Positions 26,427 through 35,030 of a DNA stretch of 64,000 bases are shown in pieces. A program made the position numbers and the translations under genes. This DNA comes from Hahella sp. KA22 (GTDB taxonomy: Bacteria > Pseudomonadota > Gammaproteobacteria > Pseudomonadales > Oleiphilaceae), in assembly GCF_004135205.1 (NCBI RefSeq), contig NZ_CP035490.1:3675501-3739500 (forward strand), given 5' to 3'. The notes below the pieces were generated by a model. It saw only the letters and a list, made by a program, of their open reading frames with translations, did not search any database and was not told where the DNA came from. Position 1 is the stretch's first letter. Each line of letters begins with the position of its first letter.

Positions 26427-26531
26427 CGTTATAATTTCGTTCTTTACCTTATTTGAATAACCAGACAGGTTTTCAATTTCTGGCATGGCGATTCAGTCCG
26501 AGTTGTTCGCCAGCTGGCGCAGCAGGACGGA

Positions 26532-26915
26532 ATGATGACAAACGCATTGAGTAAAAGACTGAGCATACTGTTGGTGATATTGGCGTTAAGCGGATGCGAC
26601 TTGATAGACGGGCTCAAGGAAGAATCTGACCAGAAATTCGGCGACCAGCATTTCAAAACCGCCATCGCGTTGATCGAACTGCACAAGGTTCGCACCGGCG
26701 CTTATCCTGAGACGTTCTCTGATATTCAATACACCGGCGATTGGGACATGATCGTGGCTCATAGCGTCAGCTATAAAAAACTGGAGGAGGGCTATGAGCT
26801 GAATATCGTCCGGGGCTGGGTGGGAACCCCGGAGCTAAATTATCCTGAAGACTTTTGGTCTGGGCTGGGCGTCCGTAAGACCAATGTCGGCGGTCTCACG
26901 AGTAATACGCCCTGA
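26532..26915 (+). CDS. Small lipoprotein of unknown function
   Basis: A 127-residue protein with a lipoprotein signal: LSILLVILALSGC, with the lipobox Cys at residue 22 followed by Asp, which favours inner-membrane retention under the enterobacterial +2 rule. The mature part is mixed alpha/beta, without a recognised domain. Its 3' end overlaps the convergent minus-strand gene by 20 bases. No function can be proposed. Confidence 0.65.
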   Translation: MMTNALSKRLSILLVILALSGCDLIDGLKEESDQKFGDQHFKTAIALIELHKVRTGAYPETFSDIQYTGDWDMIVAHSVSYKKLEEGYELNIVRGWVGTPELNYPEDFWSGLGVRKTNVGGLTSNTP

Positions 26916-27345
26916 TTCTGCCGCTGGCGGAACCCACATGCTTCACCAGACGATCCCCGGTCTTTTTAGCTGTCGCTGTGGACCAGAGCGTCAGCAACTG
27001 GTCGACGCTGCTCATATTGACGGAAATGGCGCGATGGTGTTTGGCGACCCCGAATCGGGCCATCATGTCGCTGAGGTGGCGTTTCAAATCCATCATATCG
27101 CCCACGAACACTTCCGGCTGATAATTGGGCGGGACATCAAAAAACTGACTGATGGTGGGGTCGACTATCAGCTTGCTGGGCAGGCGCAAGTGATAATGCA
27201 TGGCGTTCAGCGCATACAGATCGCAACGCTGATCCGTATCCACAAAAATCTTTCCGGCCAGCGTCTCGCATTGCGCAAGGCAACTACCGTGCTTCGCTGA
27301 CGCTGTATTCTGAAAACCTTTAACTTTCAATGATAAATCGTACAT
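26896..27345 (-). CDS. Hypothetical protein
   Basis: A 149-residue protein without signal peptide or membrane segment. It starts MYDLSLKVKGFQ and has a balanced composition, with segments such as GKIFVDTDQRCDLYALNAMHY and YQPEVFVGDMMDLKRHL that look like a real globular domain. No family was recognised. The ribosome-binding site is weak. It converges on the small lipoprotein gene with a 20-base overlap; the plus-strand frame across the same region is taken to be its shadow. Confidence 0.55.
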   Translation of the reverse strand: MYDLSLKVKGFQNTASAKHGSCLAQCETLAGKIFVDTDQRCDLYALNAMHYHLRLPSKLIVDPTISQFFDVPPNYQPEVFVGDMMDLKRHLSDMMARFGVAKHHRAISVNMSSVDQLLTLWSTATAKKTGDRLVKHVGSASGRIRAYYS

Positions 27346-27557
27346 CTTGGCTACCTGTATTACCGCCCCGTAGTGACTAGAACTGAAGAAATTAACGTAT
27401 AAAAACGGGGCCGGGGTTTATTGCGTGGATTGCGGCTGGGCTCAAGTTGGGCTCGCCAAGCGAACCGCTTTAGCGTCGAGGGCTTAGGTTGATACGCGCC
27501 TCAACTTGCCGAACTGCATGATTTTTCTTGATAACTGGACTATAGCGATAATTAAGA

Positions 27558-27860
27558 ATGAAACCCTCAAACCGACTGGAAATTGATACTCTGGACAACG
27601 AGTGGCGAGATAAAGATAGCGTCATGCTACATGCCTGCTTTCAGATTCTGAAAGATTGTGTGAATAAAGAGCGGTTGCTGGATGGTTACACAGACTGGGA
27701 GTCGGACGAAAAACATCGCAATGCGAAAGCGGAAATTGAGTTTTTGTATCACTGGTGGATCTCATACTCTAAGCCGGCCGAAGCGGATTTCGATAACTAT
27801 GAGCTGGAAAACGAGATGCTGGTGCGCTTGATTAATGTTAGATGGGCGCTTTGGACATGA
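27558..27860 (+). CDS. Small hypothetical protein
   Basis: A 100-residue acidic protein, probably helical, rich in Trp (DNEWRDKDSVMLHACFQILK, then YHWWISYSKPAEADF). It resembles small hypothetical proteins sometimes found in plasmids and phages, but no family name can be supported. The start ATG 27558 has only a weak AAGA upstream. The DUF2254 gene starts 72 bases after its stop. Confidence 0.5.
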   Translation: MKPSNRLEIDTLDNEWRDKDSVMLHACFQILKDCVNKERLLDGYTDWESDEKHRNAKAEIEFLYHWWISYSKPAEADFDNYELENEMLVRLINVRWALWT

Positions 27861-27932
27861 GCTATGCGGTCTTCGTTAAATGGCCAGTCAGGCTGGGGGC
27901 CGCTGCAACATTGAACTCAGGAGAGAAACGGA

Positions 27933-29222
27933 ATGCTCGATAAGTTGGAGTTTATTCTCAACCGCATCAGGGAGCGGCTTTGGATTAAGCCGTTGATTGT
28001 CTGTTTGCTTTCCATTGCGGCGGCGCTGGCGTCCAGGGGGGCGGATTCGTTTGGCGCCGAGATGGGATGGGAGCAGTGGACGCCGGAGGTGTCGAAAGAG
28101 TCGTTGATCGAGCTGTTGAAGATCTGCGCCGCCAGCATGCTGGTCATCGCCACGTTGGCGGTGGCGTCCATGGTCTCCGCCTATGCGTCTGCTGCGAGCA
28201 CTGCCACCCCACGCACCTTTGCCCTGGTGATTACCGATGATGTATCCCAGAATGCGCTGTCGACGTTCATTGGCGCTTTCATTTTCAGCATTGTGGCTCT
28301 GGTCGCGTTGATGAACGGCTATTACGGCAATAGCGGACGGTTTCTCTTATGCGCCATTACGCTCTCGATTTTGTCGGTGGTGATTGTCACATTCGTGCGC
28401 TGGGTGGATCGCATCGCCCGCCTGGGGCGCCTGGGCGCGGTGATTGAAAAAGTGGAGACCGCTACCGCGCAATCGCTGAAGCGTCGGCGCGCCCAGCCCA
28501 CGATGCGCTGTGCAGGGATAGACGGCTCTCCCAGCGACGGGCGCCCGGTATTTACCTGCCAGGTCGGGTACGTACAGCATATCGAGTGCAACAAGCTGCA
28601 GTCCTGCGCCAAGAAATATGACGCGTTTATCCGGGTGGCGGCCTTGCCGGGGGCTTTCGTCTCACCCGGCGTTCCGATCGCTTTTGTCGTGGATGGCGAT
28701 GAGGAATTGGAGGCGGCGATGGTGGAAAACGCATTTGTGATCGGGCGCAACCGTATCTTTGAAGAAGATCCTTGCTTTGGTCTGACGGTGCTGTCAGAGA
28801 TCGCTATTCGCGGATTGTCGCCGGCGGTGAATGACCCGGGCACGGCGCGGGACATTGTGGGCGCGATGGGGCGGTTATTCGTGCAGTGGATGGCTCCCGA
28901 GGACAAAACGGACGCTGCTGAGACCTGTGAGTTTGATCGCGTGCAGGTTCCTGAATTGTCTTTGTGGGATATGTTCGACGACGCGTTCACCGCGATCGCC
29001 AGAGAAGGGGCGGGCGCGCCGATAGTACACATCAGGCTGCAGGAAACGCTCTATGCGTTGGCCCATTTCGGCGATGGAGCCATGCGTGACATGGCGGTTA
29101 AGCACTCTCGATTGGCGCTGGCCAGGGCGGAGCAAACCCTGACGCTGGAAGATGACCTGGAGGCTGTGCGCAATGCTGGACTATGTTGTGAGCTGTCATC
29201 TGAAGACGGTCAAAAGCGGTAA
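27933..29222 (+). CDS. DUF2254 family membrane protein
   Basis: A 429-residue protein. Four hydrophobic segments occur at about residues 18-35, 68-90, 110-130 and 138-158, followed by a cytoplasmic region of about 270 residues. The layout and segments such as ASTATPRTFALVITDD, QNALSTFIGAFIFS and EIAIRGLSPAVNDPGTA are characteristic of DUF2254. The function of the family is not established. The ribosome-binding site is AGGAGAGAAACGGA before the ATG. It appears monocistronic. Confidence 0.85.
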   Translation: MLDKLEFILNRIRERLWIKPLIVCLLSIAAALASRGADSFGAEMGWEQWTPEVSKESLIELLKICAASMLVIATLAVASMVSAYASAASTATPRTFALVITDDVSQNALSTFIGAFIFSIVALVALMNGYYGNSGRFLLCAITLSILSVVIVTFVRWVDRIARLGRLGAVIEKVETATAQSLKRRRAQPTMRCAGIDGSPSDGRPVFTCQVGYVQHIECNKLQSCAKKYDAFIRVAALPGAFVSPGVPIAFVVDGDEELEAAMVENAFVIGRNRIFEEDPCFGLTVLSEIAIRGLSPAVNDPGTARDIVGAMGRLFVQWMAPEDKTDAAETCEFDRVQVPELSLWDMFDDAFTAIAREGAGAPIVHIRLQETLYALAHFGDGAMRDMAVKHSRLALARAEQTLTLEDDLEAVRNAGLCCELSSEDGQKR

Positions 29223-29325
29223 CCCCAAGAGGCGATTTGAATTGTCATAAAAAAGCGCTAAGTTCCTCAATGCAATGGAAATTCATTGTGCGCCACGGAT
29301 AAGAGACCACAAGGAAATTGAAGGA

Positions 29326-30681
29326 ATGAAACTCGCTAAAATACTGCCTTTTACACTCGCCGCTCTCTCAGCTCAGGTTCTTGCCGCTCCCCCCGAAGTT
29401 GTCGCTCGTTTTGAGTCAGAAGCATTCTATGACGATGACGCCGGTAAGAACTCTGACGCGGACGATCCCGCAATTTGGGCGCACCCTGAAGATCCCGCCA
29501 GAAGTCTGGTCATCGCCACCTTGAAAGAGGGCGGCCTCGTTGTATTGAACATGCAGGGACAAACGCTGCAGCACATTGACGCGCCATTGCCTTCCGCCTC
29601 TGGCGATGCGCCAGGACGCTTCAATAATGTTGACCTGGTATACGGTTTAAAGAGCCGCAAACATGAAAATGATTTCGCTGTGGTCATTGACCGCGGCGCC
29701 GACAAGCTGCGCTTCTATCGCATCAATCCAGACTATAACGGCGCGGATATCGCCCCATTGACGGATGTGACCTCGCCAGACGCGCCCTGGATTTTCTCCA
29801 AGGATCAGAACGAGGTGAACGAGCAGCGCACGGGCTATGGCTTGGCCGTATCCAAACGGAAAAAACACAAAGACGGCTATGCGGTGATCAGTCAGCGTAA
29901 AACCACGGATTTGGCTCTTGCTGAGTTCAAGATGACCAAAGAGGGTCTCATGACCTATGAAGTGGATGATTTGACGGACCTGCCCGATGAATTTGAGTTA
30001 TCTGATGATGTGGAATGGACACCCTGTCAGGACGATGACGGCCAGGACCCGCAAGTGGAAGGAATGGTGATCGACGAGCGTAATCAGGTGCTATACGCCG
30101 CCCAGGAACAAGTGGGAATCTGGCGCATTCCGATGGATGATCCCGATGAGGCGGAGCTGGTGGATGTGGTGGCGTCCTATGGCGTGCCTTACACGCGAGA
30201 GTGGGACGAGCAGGAAGAGGAGTATATCTGCACGCTGTTGTGGGATCAGGACCCCGGGCATGGCGGACAGTATTTGAAAGCGGATGTCGAGGGGCTGACG
30301 ATCTATTACGGGCCAGGAAAATCCGGCTATCTGCTGGCCTCCAGTCAGGGAGATGATCGCTATGTTGTCTATGATCGAAGAGGGAGCAACGCCTATGTGG
30401 GGGAATTCGTCATTGCTGACGGCCCTTATACGGACGGAACTCAGGAAACCGATGGCGCCGCTGTCATCAACGTCAATATGGGGCCTGACTTCCCTTATGG
30501 TCTGTTGGTTGTGCAGGATGGCGACAACACTCCGGATGAGCGGGATGACGAGGGCGAAAAAAGGGATAACACCAACTTTAAGTTCGTGCCTTGGCAAGAT
30601 GTCGCCAACAGCCAGTTCCCGCCATTGATGATAGAAACAGATAGCTGGCATCCACGCCGCAAGCACCGTTTCCCCCATTGA
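29326..30681 (+). CDS. Secreted beta-propeller phytase (3-phytase)
   Basis: A 451-residue exported protein with signal peptide MKLAKILPFTLAALSAQVLA. The beta-propeller phytase landmarks are present: DDPAIWAHPEDPARSLVIAT near residue 45, FNNVDLVYGL near residue 100, VEGMVIDERNQVLYAAQEQVG near residue 245, DVEGLTIYY near residue 322 and the SQGDDRYVVYDR strand. These acidic residues bind calcium. The enzyme removes phosphate from phytate outside the cell. ATG 29326 is chosen over an in-frame start 51 bases upstream because only the shorter form begins with the signal peptide, and AAGGAA at 29311 supplies the ribosome-binding site. With the secreted phosphatase at 24-26 kb it points to scavenging of organic phosphate. 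Confidence 0.88.
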   Translation: MKLAKILPFTLAALSAQVLAAPPEVVARFESEAFYDDDAGKNSDADDPAIWAHPEDPARSLVIATLKEGGLVVLNMQGQTLQHIDAPLPSASGDAPGRFNNVDLVYGLKSRKHENDFAVVIDRGADKLRFYRINPDYNGADIAPLTDVTSPDAPWIFSKDQNEVNEQRTGYGLAVSKRKKHKDGYAVISQRKTTDLALAEFKMTKEGLMTYEVDDLTDLPDEFELSDDVEWTPCQDDDGQDPQVEGMVIDERNQVLYAAQEQVGIWRIPMDDPDEAELVDVVASYGVPYTREWDEQEEEYICTLLWDQDPGHGGQYLKADVEGLTIYYGPGKSGYLLASSQGDDRYVVYDRRGSNAYVGEFVIADGPYTDGTQETDGAAVINVNMGPDFPYGLLVVQDGDNTPDERDDEGEKRDNTNFKFVPWQDVANSQFPPLMIETDSWHPRRKHRFPH

Positions 30682-30913
30682 TCGACTGAGCAAAGTCGTC
30701 ACGGCGGTTGCAGCCCTGAATCTGCGGCCGTCGGCTGAGTTGGATCAAAAAAGAGGAAAAATTTGGCGTAATCAAATAGGGATTGATGACGGGTTGGGCT
30801 AAATTTATTTATACGGCTCATAAAAGCCGCGATAGCGTGTTGAAGTGAGCTGCGCCAGGAGTTACCCCGTAAACCAGTTAAGGAAATTAGACCTGGAGGA
30901 GAGAGGGCGAAGC

Positions 30914-32767
30914 ATGTGCTCGGCGAAGAATAAAAGTGTTTCCAAAGGCTTCATTCCTCCGCCAATACCCGATAATGAAGCGCTGCGCCTGAAAGACCTT
31001 GAAAGCCTTAAAATTCTCGACACGGATGCTGAAGAACGATTTGATCGCATTACCGCGCTGATTGCGGATGTGTTTGACGCGCCTATCGTGCTGTTGTCAT
31101 TGGTTGATCGCGATCGGCAGTGGTTTAAGTCTATTCATGGTCTCAATGTTCCCGAAACTTCCAGAGAGGTTTCATTTTGCGGCCATGCCATCTTTGAGCC
31201 CGAAACCATGGTGGTGGAGGACGCTCACGATGACCCGCGCTTCTGCTTAAACCCCCTGGTCACAGGCGAGCCCAACATCCGGTTTTACGCCGGCGCGGTA
31301 ATCAGAGGCCCGTCGGGCCTGCCGGTCGGCACCTGCTGTCTGATCGATAGAAAGCCCCGTAAGCTGACTGATCGTGACCGAAAGCGCTTGGTGATCTTCG
31401 CAAAGCTGTTGGAAAGCGAGCTGTTGCAGTCCGTGAAACTGACGCGGCTGCAGCAGGAAACGGTGATGTCCGCGTATTTTGATCCGCTGACCGGACTGCC
31501 GAACCAGCGTCTTTTTCTGGACCGACTCGAACAGCGCCTCAAGATCGCCGGAAGCCTGGATTCCGTCACCATTTGCGTGGTGAATATCTGCCGTTTCTCC
31601 AATGTCATCAACGCCTGGGGGAAAGACAACGCCAATAAAGCGCTGGTCGTCATTGGTAAACGGATCAAAGCGGCGATAAAAAACAAAGGAACGGTCGCAC
31701 GTTTGTCTGGAGATCGTTTTGCGGTTTTCACCAACAGATCGAAAAGCGCTCGCTATGAAAGAACGCCAAGCCATTTGCGCGACCCCATTCCTTTTGAGCT
31801 GAATGATTTGTTTAACCAGCCCGTGGATGTGGGGGGCGTCGAACTGCATCTGGAAGCCAATGTGGGGGTCACCAGTTACCCTCATGACGGCGAGGACGCC
31901 GCTTCATTGCTGGAAAACGCCGCCAGATGCTCCAAATCCGTCGGGGCGTGCGCGCATGTGCAATATTACTCACAGACACTGTCCGATGAAGCGTCAAAAG
32001 CGTTCGCCATTGAGCAGCGTTTACGCTCAGCGATCGCCAACCAATCGCTGCATTTGCACTACCAGCCCATTATTGACCTTAAATCTGGACGCTTGCAGTC
32101 ACTGGAGGCATTGCTGCGCTGGCGGGATGAGACGCTGGGAAATGTTTCACCCGCAGACTTCATTCCCGTGGCGGAGGCGACCGGCGTTATCGCCGAGATA
32201 GGACGCTGGGTGGTGGAGGAGGTGTGTTCACAACTGGTGGCGTGGAAACGCCAGTATCCAGGTCAGCTGGTTCCGGTGACGATCAACTTGTCGACCATCC
32301 AGTTAATGAGATCGGAGACGGCGCAGGAAATTGAGTCGATAGTGGCCCGCGCTGGCGTGGACAGCGCGCTGATCCAGCTTGAAGTCACAGAAAGCTGTTT
32401 TCTGAAAGACTTCGACAGCGCCCTCTGTAGCATGAAAAAGATGTTGGAACTAGGCTTCAAATTCCTGATCGATGACTTCGGAACCGGCTTTTCCTCCCTC
32501 AGTTATCTGAACAAACTGCCACTACATAAACTGAAGTTGGATCGTAGTTTTGTATCAGGAATAGACCACTCCGATAAATGCAAAGCGTTGGCGAAACATA
32601 TTATCGCCCTGAGCCAGGAACTGGGATTGATCGTCGTGGCCGAAGGCGTCGAGGACGCCGCGCAGGCTCGTATACTCACCAGCATGCATTGCGATCAGGC
32701 TCAGGGATACCTCTACAGCCGGCCATTACCGCCGGCGGAGATTTCTCAGCGATTTTTTGAAGATTAA
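30914..32767 (+). CDS. GAF-GGDEF-EAL protein, probable c-di-GMP phosphodiesterase with degenerate cyclase domain
   Basis: A 617-residue cytoplasmic protein. A GAF domain spans about residues 45-175 (IVLLSLVDRDRQWFKS, then SFCGHAIFEP). The GGDEF domain (about 190-345) has SGDRF in place of GGDEF near residue 265, so cyclase activity is unlikely. The EAL domain (about 375-610) is intact: SLEALLRW, the INLS segment, EVTESCF, DDFGTGFSSL, KLDRSF and AEGVED supply the metal and catalytic residues. It should hydrolyse c-di-GMP under control of a GAF ligand. ATG 30914 behind AGAGGGCGAAGC is chosen; an upstream in-frame GTG at 30845 is less likely. Confidence 0.85.
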   Translation: MCSAKNKSVSKGFIPPPIPDNEALRLKDLESLKILDTDAEERFDRITALIADVFDAPIVLLSLVDRDRQWFKSIHGLNVPETSREVSFCGHAIFEPETMVVEDAHDDPRFCLNPLVTGEPNIRFYAGAVIRGPSGLPVGTCCLIDRKPRKLTDRDRKRLVIFAKLLESELLQSVKLTRLQQETVMSAYFDPLTGLPNQRLFLDRLEQRLKIAGSLDSVTICVVNICRFSNVINAWGKDNANKALVVIGKRIKAAIKNKGTVARLSGDRFAVFTNRSKSARYERTPSHLRDPIPFELNDLFNQPVDVGGVELHLEANVGVTSYPHDGEDAASLLENAARCSKSVGACAHVQYYSQTLSDEASKAFAIEQRLRSAIANQSLHLHYQPIIDLKSGRLQSLEALLRWRDETLGNVSPADFIPVAEATGVIAEIGRWVVEEVCSQLVAWKRQYPGQLVPVTINLSTIQLMRSETAQEIESIVARAGVDSALIQLEVTESCFLKDFDSALCSMKKMLELGFKFLIDDFGTGFSSLSYLNKLPLHKLKLDRSFVSGIDHSDKCKALAKHIIALSQELGLIVVAEGVEDAAQARILTSMHCDQAQGYLYSRPLPPAEISQRFFED

Positions 32768-32817
32768 CGCCTGTTCTTTGAGGGAGGAATATTCCTTTGG
32801 GTTCAGCGGGAAAATGG

Positions 32818-33369
32818 CTTCCACTGAGGGAGATTCTGTTGGACCAGCGCTCTGGGAGGCCCTTCGACAGGCTCAGGGCGAACGGGGTGGGGATGTTGCT
32901 CAGGGGGCTCAGTATTTCCTTTTCTTTATGGTGGAAGACATGATTTGAATGCCGGATTGGCATCACAGCAACTAAGACTCCGTTCGCCCTGAGCCTGTCG
33001 AAGGGCCGGCAGTATCCCGCGATACCGAAGTGTTAATGATCCAGCAGGAATTAGCTTCCACTGAGGATTCTGTTTGGGCTAGCGCTCTGGGAAGCCCTTC
33101 GACAAGCTCAGGGCGAACGGGGTGGGGCGTTGCTTAGGAAGTTGCTCAGTGTTTTCTTCTTTTCTGGTGAAGGATGTTATGTGAATGCTGGATTGGCGTC
33201 ACAGCAACTAAGACTCCGTTCGCCCTGAGCCTGTCGAAGGGCCGGCAGTATCCCGTGATACCGAAAGCGTTACTAATCCAGCCGGGAAATAGTTTTCACT
33301 TGAGGGGATTCTCTTGGGGCCAGCGCTCTGGGATGCCCTTCGACAGGCTCAGGGCGAACGGGGTGGGGA
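32818..33369. repeat. Tandem array of about 237-bp units built from inverted REP-like cores (A-B-A-B-A)
   Basis: Unit A (about 75 bp, CTTCCACTGAGG through CGAACGGGGTGGGG) occurs near 32818-32892, 33055-33128 and 33294-33369. Unit B (about 83 bp, GGATTGGC through CGATACCGAA) occurs near 32947-33030 and 33184-33266. Unit A holds the core CCCTTCGACAGGCTCAGGGC at 32860, 33095 and 33336. Unit B holds the same core inverted at 32980-33005 and 33216-33241. The A-B period is 235-241 bp. The core itself is a widespread intergenic palindromic motif in environmental proteobacteria, so only its ordered amplification here is notable. Short frames across the array are not considered genes. Confidence 0.9.
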
Positions 33370-33422
33370 CGTGAGTCTTTGGTTAATGACCGACGCCAGG
33401 AGTGATCGCCGTCTCGGTGCGG

Positions 33423-33742
33423 TCAAGAATTTTGATGGCGCAGGCCGATCTTGTAGTTGAGTTGCTCAATGCGTTCCTCGCGGGCGATTGAGACGACATA
33501 ACTCCAGGTGGACGTTGCTTTTATTCCGGTGATAGTGCCATCACTCATGCCAGCGTAGCGCTTCTTAAGGTCTTCCAAGATGAGCGAGTAAGCGTCGAGC
33601 GACTTGTGCATGGCGCTGCAGTCGTGCGAAGCGCTGGAGATAGTGTCGCCTTGAGCTAATGCATGTGGACCTAAAGGGCGACAAAAATCGCCGTCAGGAA
33701 GGCGGTTACAGTTATAACTTTTCTGAGTCCATGCATAGTCAT
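33423..33742 (-). pseudogene. Small secreted protein gene interrupted by a one-base frameshift
   Basis: On the minus strand ATG 33742, behind AAGCAGGA, opens a signal peptide (MTMHGLRKVITVTAFLTAIF) that runs into TAG after VAL. The frame one base over continues at once as LGPHALAQGDTISSASHDC and reads on to a stop at 33423 with good protein character (LEDLKKRYAGMSDGTITGIK, then SIAREERIEQLNYKIG). The joint lies in GCCCTTTAGG; one extra T in the T run would join signal peptide and body into a 106-residue secreted protein with an ALA-QG cleavage site. Total length 320 bases equals 107 codons minus one base. It is either a recent pseudogene or a sequencing error. It starts 22 bases after the upstream 293-residue gene and was probably its operon partner. 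Confidence 0.75.
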
Positions 33743-33764
33743 TCCTGCTTAGCTTGCTGTTGTG

Positions 33765-34646
33765 TTATGGCCAAAGCTTCTCGTTACAGTAACGCTCTGT
33801 CGTCCACAACTCATCGCTCCAGAACTCCTCGACTTTGCGTCTGTCATTAATCGCCCAATGGTAATGGCGGGTGGGATAAACGCTGTCGTCATAGCCGATG
33901 CGAACACAGCGGCCAGTAATATTCGCATCCTGCGCGGCGTCATAAAAATACTCAGCGTTATCCTCTGTGGCGGGAAGGAGGTCGCTTTGCGTCAGGGCGT
34001 TGAACTCGCTGATGAATCGGTTGCAGGCGTCTGCAATTTCTTTGTCCACTTTCCAGATGTAGTGGTATCGCTCCTGCGGTTCGTCTGGAGCGCATAGCGC
34101 TGCAATTGCAGCATATAAGACGCAGCTTTCACGTAATGCCGTAATCAATAAAGGCTCCTGAGATAAAGAAGCGATGCCAACCAATGAGTAGTCGTCTTTC
34201 TCTCGGGCTATGTTCGCCGCCAGTTCCGTCAATGCCGCCAACGCCCATTCGTCAGGAGGCAGTGCGTTCAACGCGTAGTAAAGGGGATCACGCCGTGAGG
34301 GCAGTAGGCCGCTACTGTCCGCGCCAGCGCCATAAATAGCAGCGTTGCAGACTTCCAGCAACTGATGAAATTCAGGCATCTCTTCCACTTTTTCTGCTGA
34401 ACGCGCGCCCTGTTGCTGTAAAGCGCGCATGATCTGAAAGTACTCCGTCAGCGCTTCCGTCTCTGCATAGTAACCTTCGACCGGCCCGCTACATGGCTCT
34501 ACATCCAAAACTTTCGCCACCGTCTTGGCCGCTGGCAGGAGCGTATTCACTTCAAAAGACTGCATGCGTTGGCGATACAACTCGTCTAGGGCCAGAATCA
34601 GAGTGCGGTTGTCTACGATGCATTCGATGGTGCGTATTTCGGACAT
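33765..34646 (-). CDS. Hypothetical protein
   Basis: A 293-residue acidic, mostly helical protein with no signal peptide or membrane segment. Segments include EALTEYFQIMRALQQQGARS, SSGLLPSRRDPLYYALNALP and a C-terminus rich in aromatic residues (YPTRHYHWAINDRRKVEEFW). No family was recognised. It lies 22 bases upstream of the frameshifted secreted protein on the same strand and just beside the first 146-bp hairpin element, at the edge of the accessory region. It reads as a genuine gene but no function is proposed. Confidence 0.6.
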   Translation of the reverse strand: MSEIRTIECIVDNRTLILALDELYRQRMQSFEVNTLLPAAKTVAKVLDVEPCSGPVEGYYAETEALTEYFQIMRALQQQGARSAEKVEEMPEFHQLLEVCNAAIYGAGADSSGLLPSRRDPLYYALNALPPDEWALAALTELAANIAREKDDYSLVGIASLSQEPLLITALRESCVLYAAIAALCAPDEPQERYHYIWKVDKEIADACNRFISEFNALTQSDLLPATEDNAEYFYDAAQDANITGRCVRIGYDDSVYPTRHYHWAINDRRKVEEFWSDELWTTERYCNEKLWP

Positions 34647-34861
34647 AAATACCTTAGCTTGGCGGATGAATATACTTTGACCGGAGAAAGTAGGTTAAGT
34701 TAGCTTCGAACTTCTGTGAGGAGTTTGCCAGAGTGGAACTAAGGAGAGAACACCAAATTAAGTAGGTGGCCTAAACGTTTATTCATGACTTGTATGAAAA
34801 GTAATCCGAAGGGAATATCCAATTGCGCTATGAATGAGTGAAGCGCAAGAGTGATGATAAT

Positions 34862-35007
34862 ATTAACATGGCAATGATATTGGCATGTTAATCACCAGGC
34901 GCATGGACGCGCCTGCGCGGCGACAAGCCGCGGGAGACAGGGCCTGACCTGTGCAGGCCCTGTCGTTGCAGACAAATAGAAGGAAGCTATTTGTCTGCCG
35001 GATTAAT
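34862..35007 (+). repeat. 146-bp five-hairpin repeat element, copy 1
   Basis: Five consecutive hairpins fill the element. H1 (34862-34892): ATTAACATG with CATGTTAAT plus inner CAAT/ATTG. H2 (34896-34915): CAGGCGC with GCGCCTG. H3 (34916-34932): CGCGGC with GCCGCG. H4 (34937-34963): ACAGGGCCTG with CAGGCCCTGT. H5 (34968-34998): GCAGACAAATAG with CTATTTGTCTGC. The ends are ATTAA and TTAAT. Two more copies of exactly the same length occur at 38429-38574 (inverted) and 61947-62092 (direct). It ends 23 bases before the methyltransferase start. Confidence 0.95.
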
Positions 35008-35030
35008 AATGGTGACAAGAAGGACTATAT

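Noticed and set aside
26884..27300. 138-codon plus-strand frame opposite the 149-residue hypothetical gene
   Set aside because: The two frames are mirror images. The minus-strand product has the more protein-like composition, so only that one is kept, at moderate confidence.
34862..35007. Interpreting the 146-bp repeat as an integron attC site or a Rho-independent terminator cluster
   Set aside because: The conserved attC core sites are not recognisable and no integrase is present; the hairpins lack T runs, and the copies lie in both orientations relative to genes.
34862..35007. Interpreting the 146-bp repeat as a CRISPR array
   Set aside because: There are no regularly spaced direct repeats with unique spacers; the elements are single, dispersed copies.
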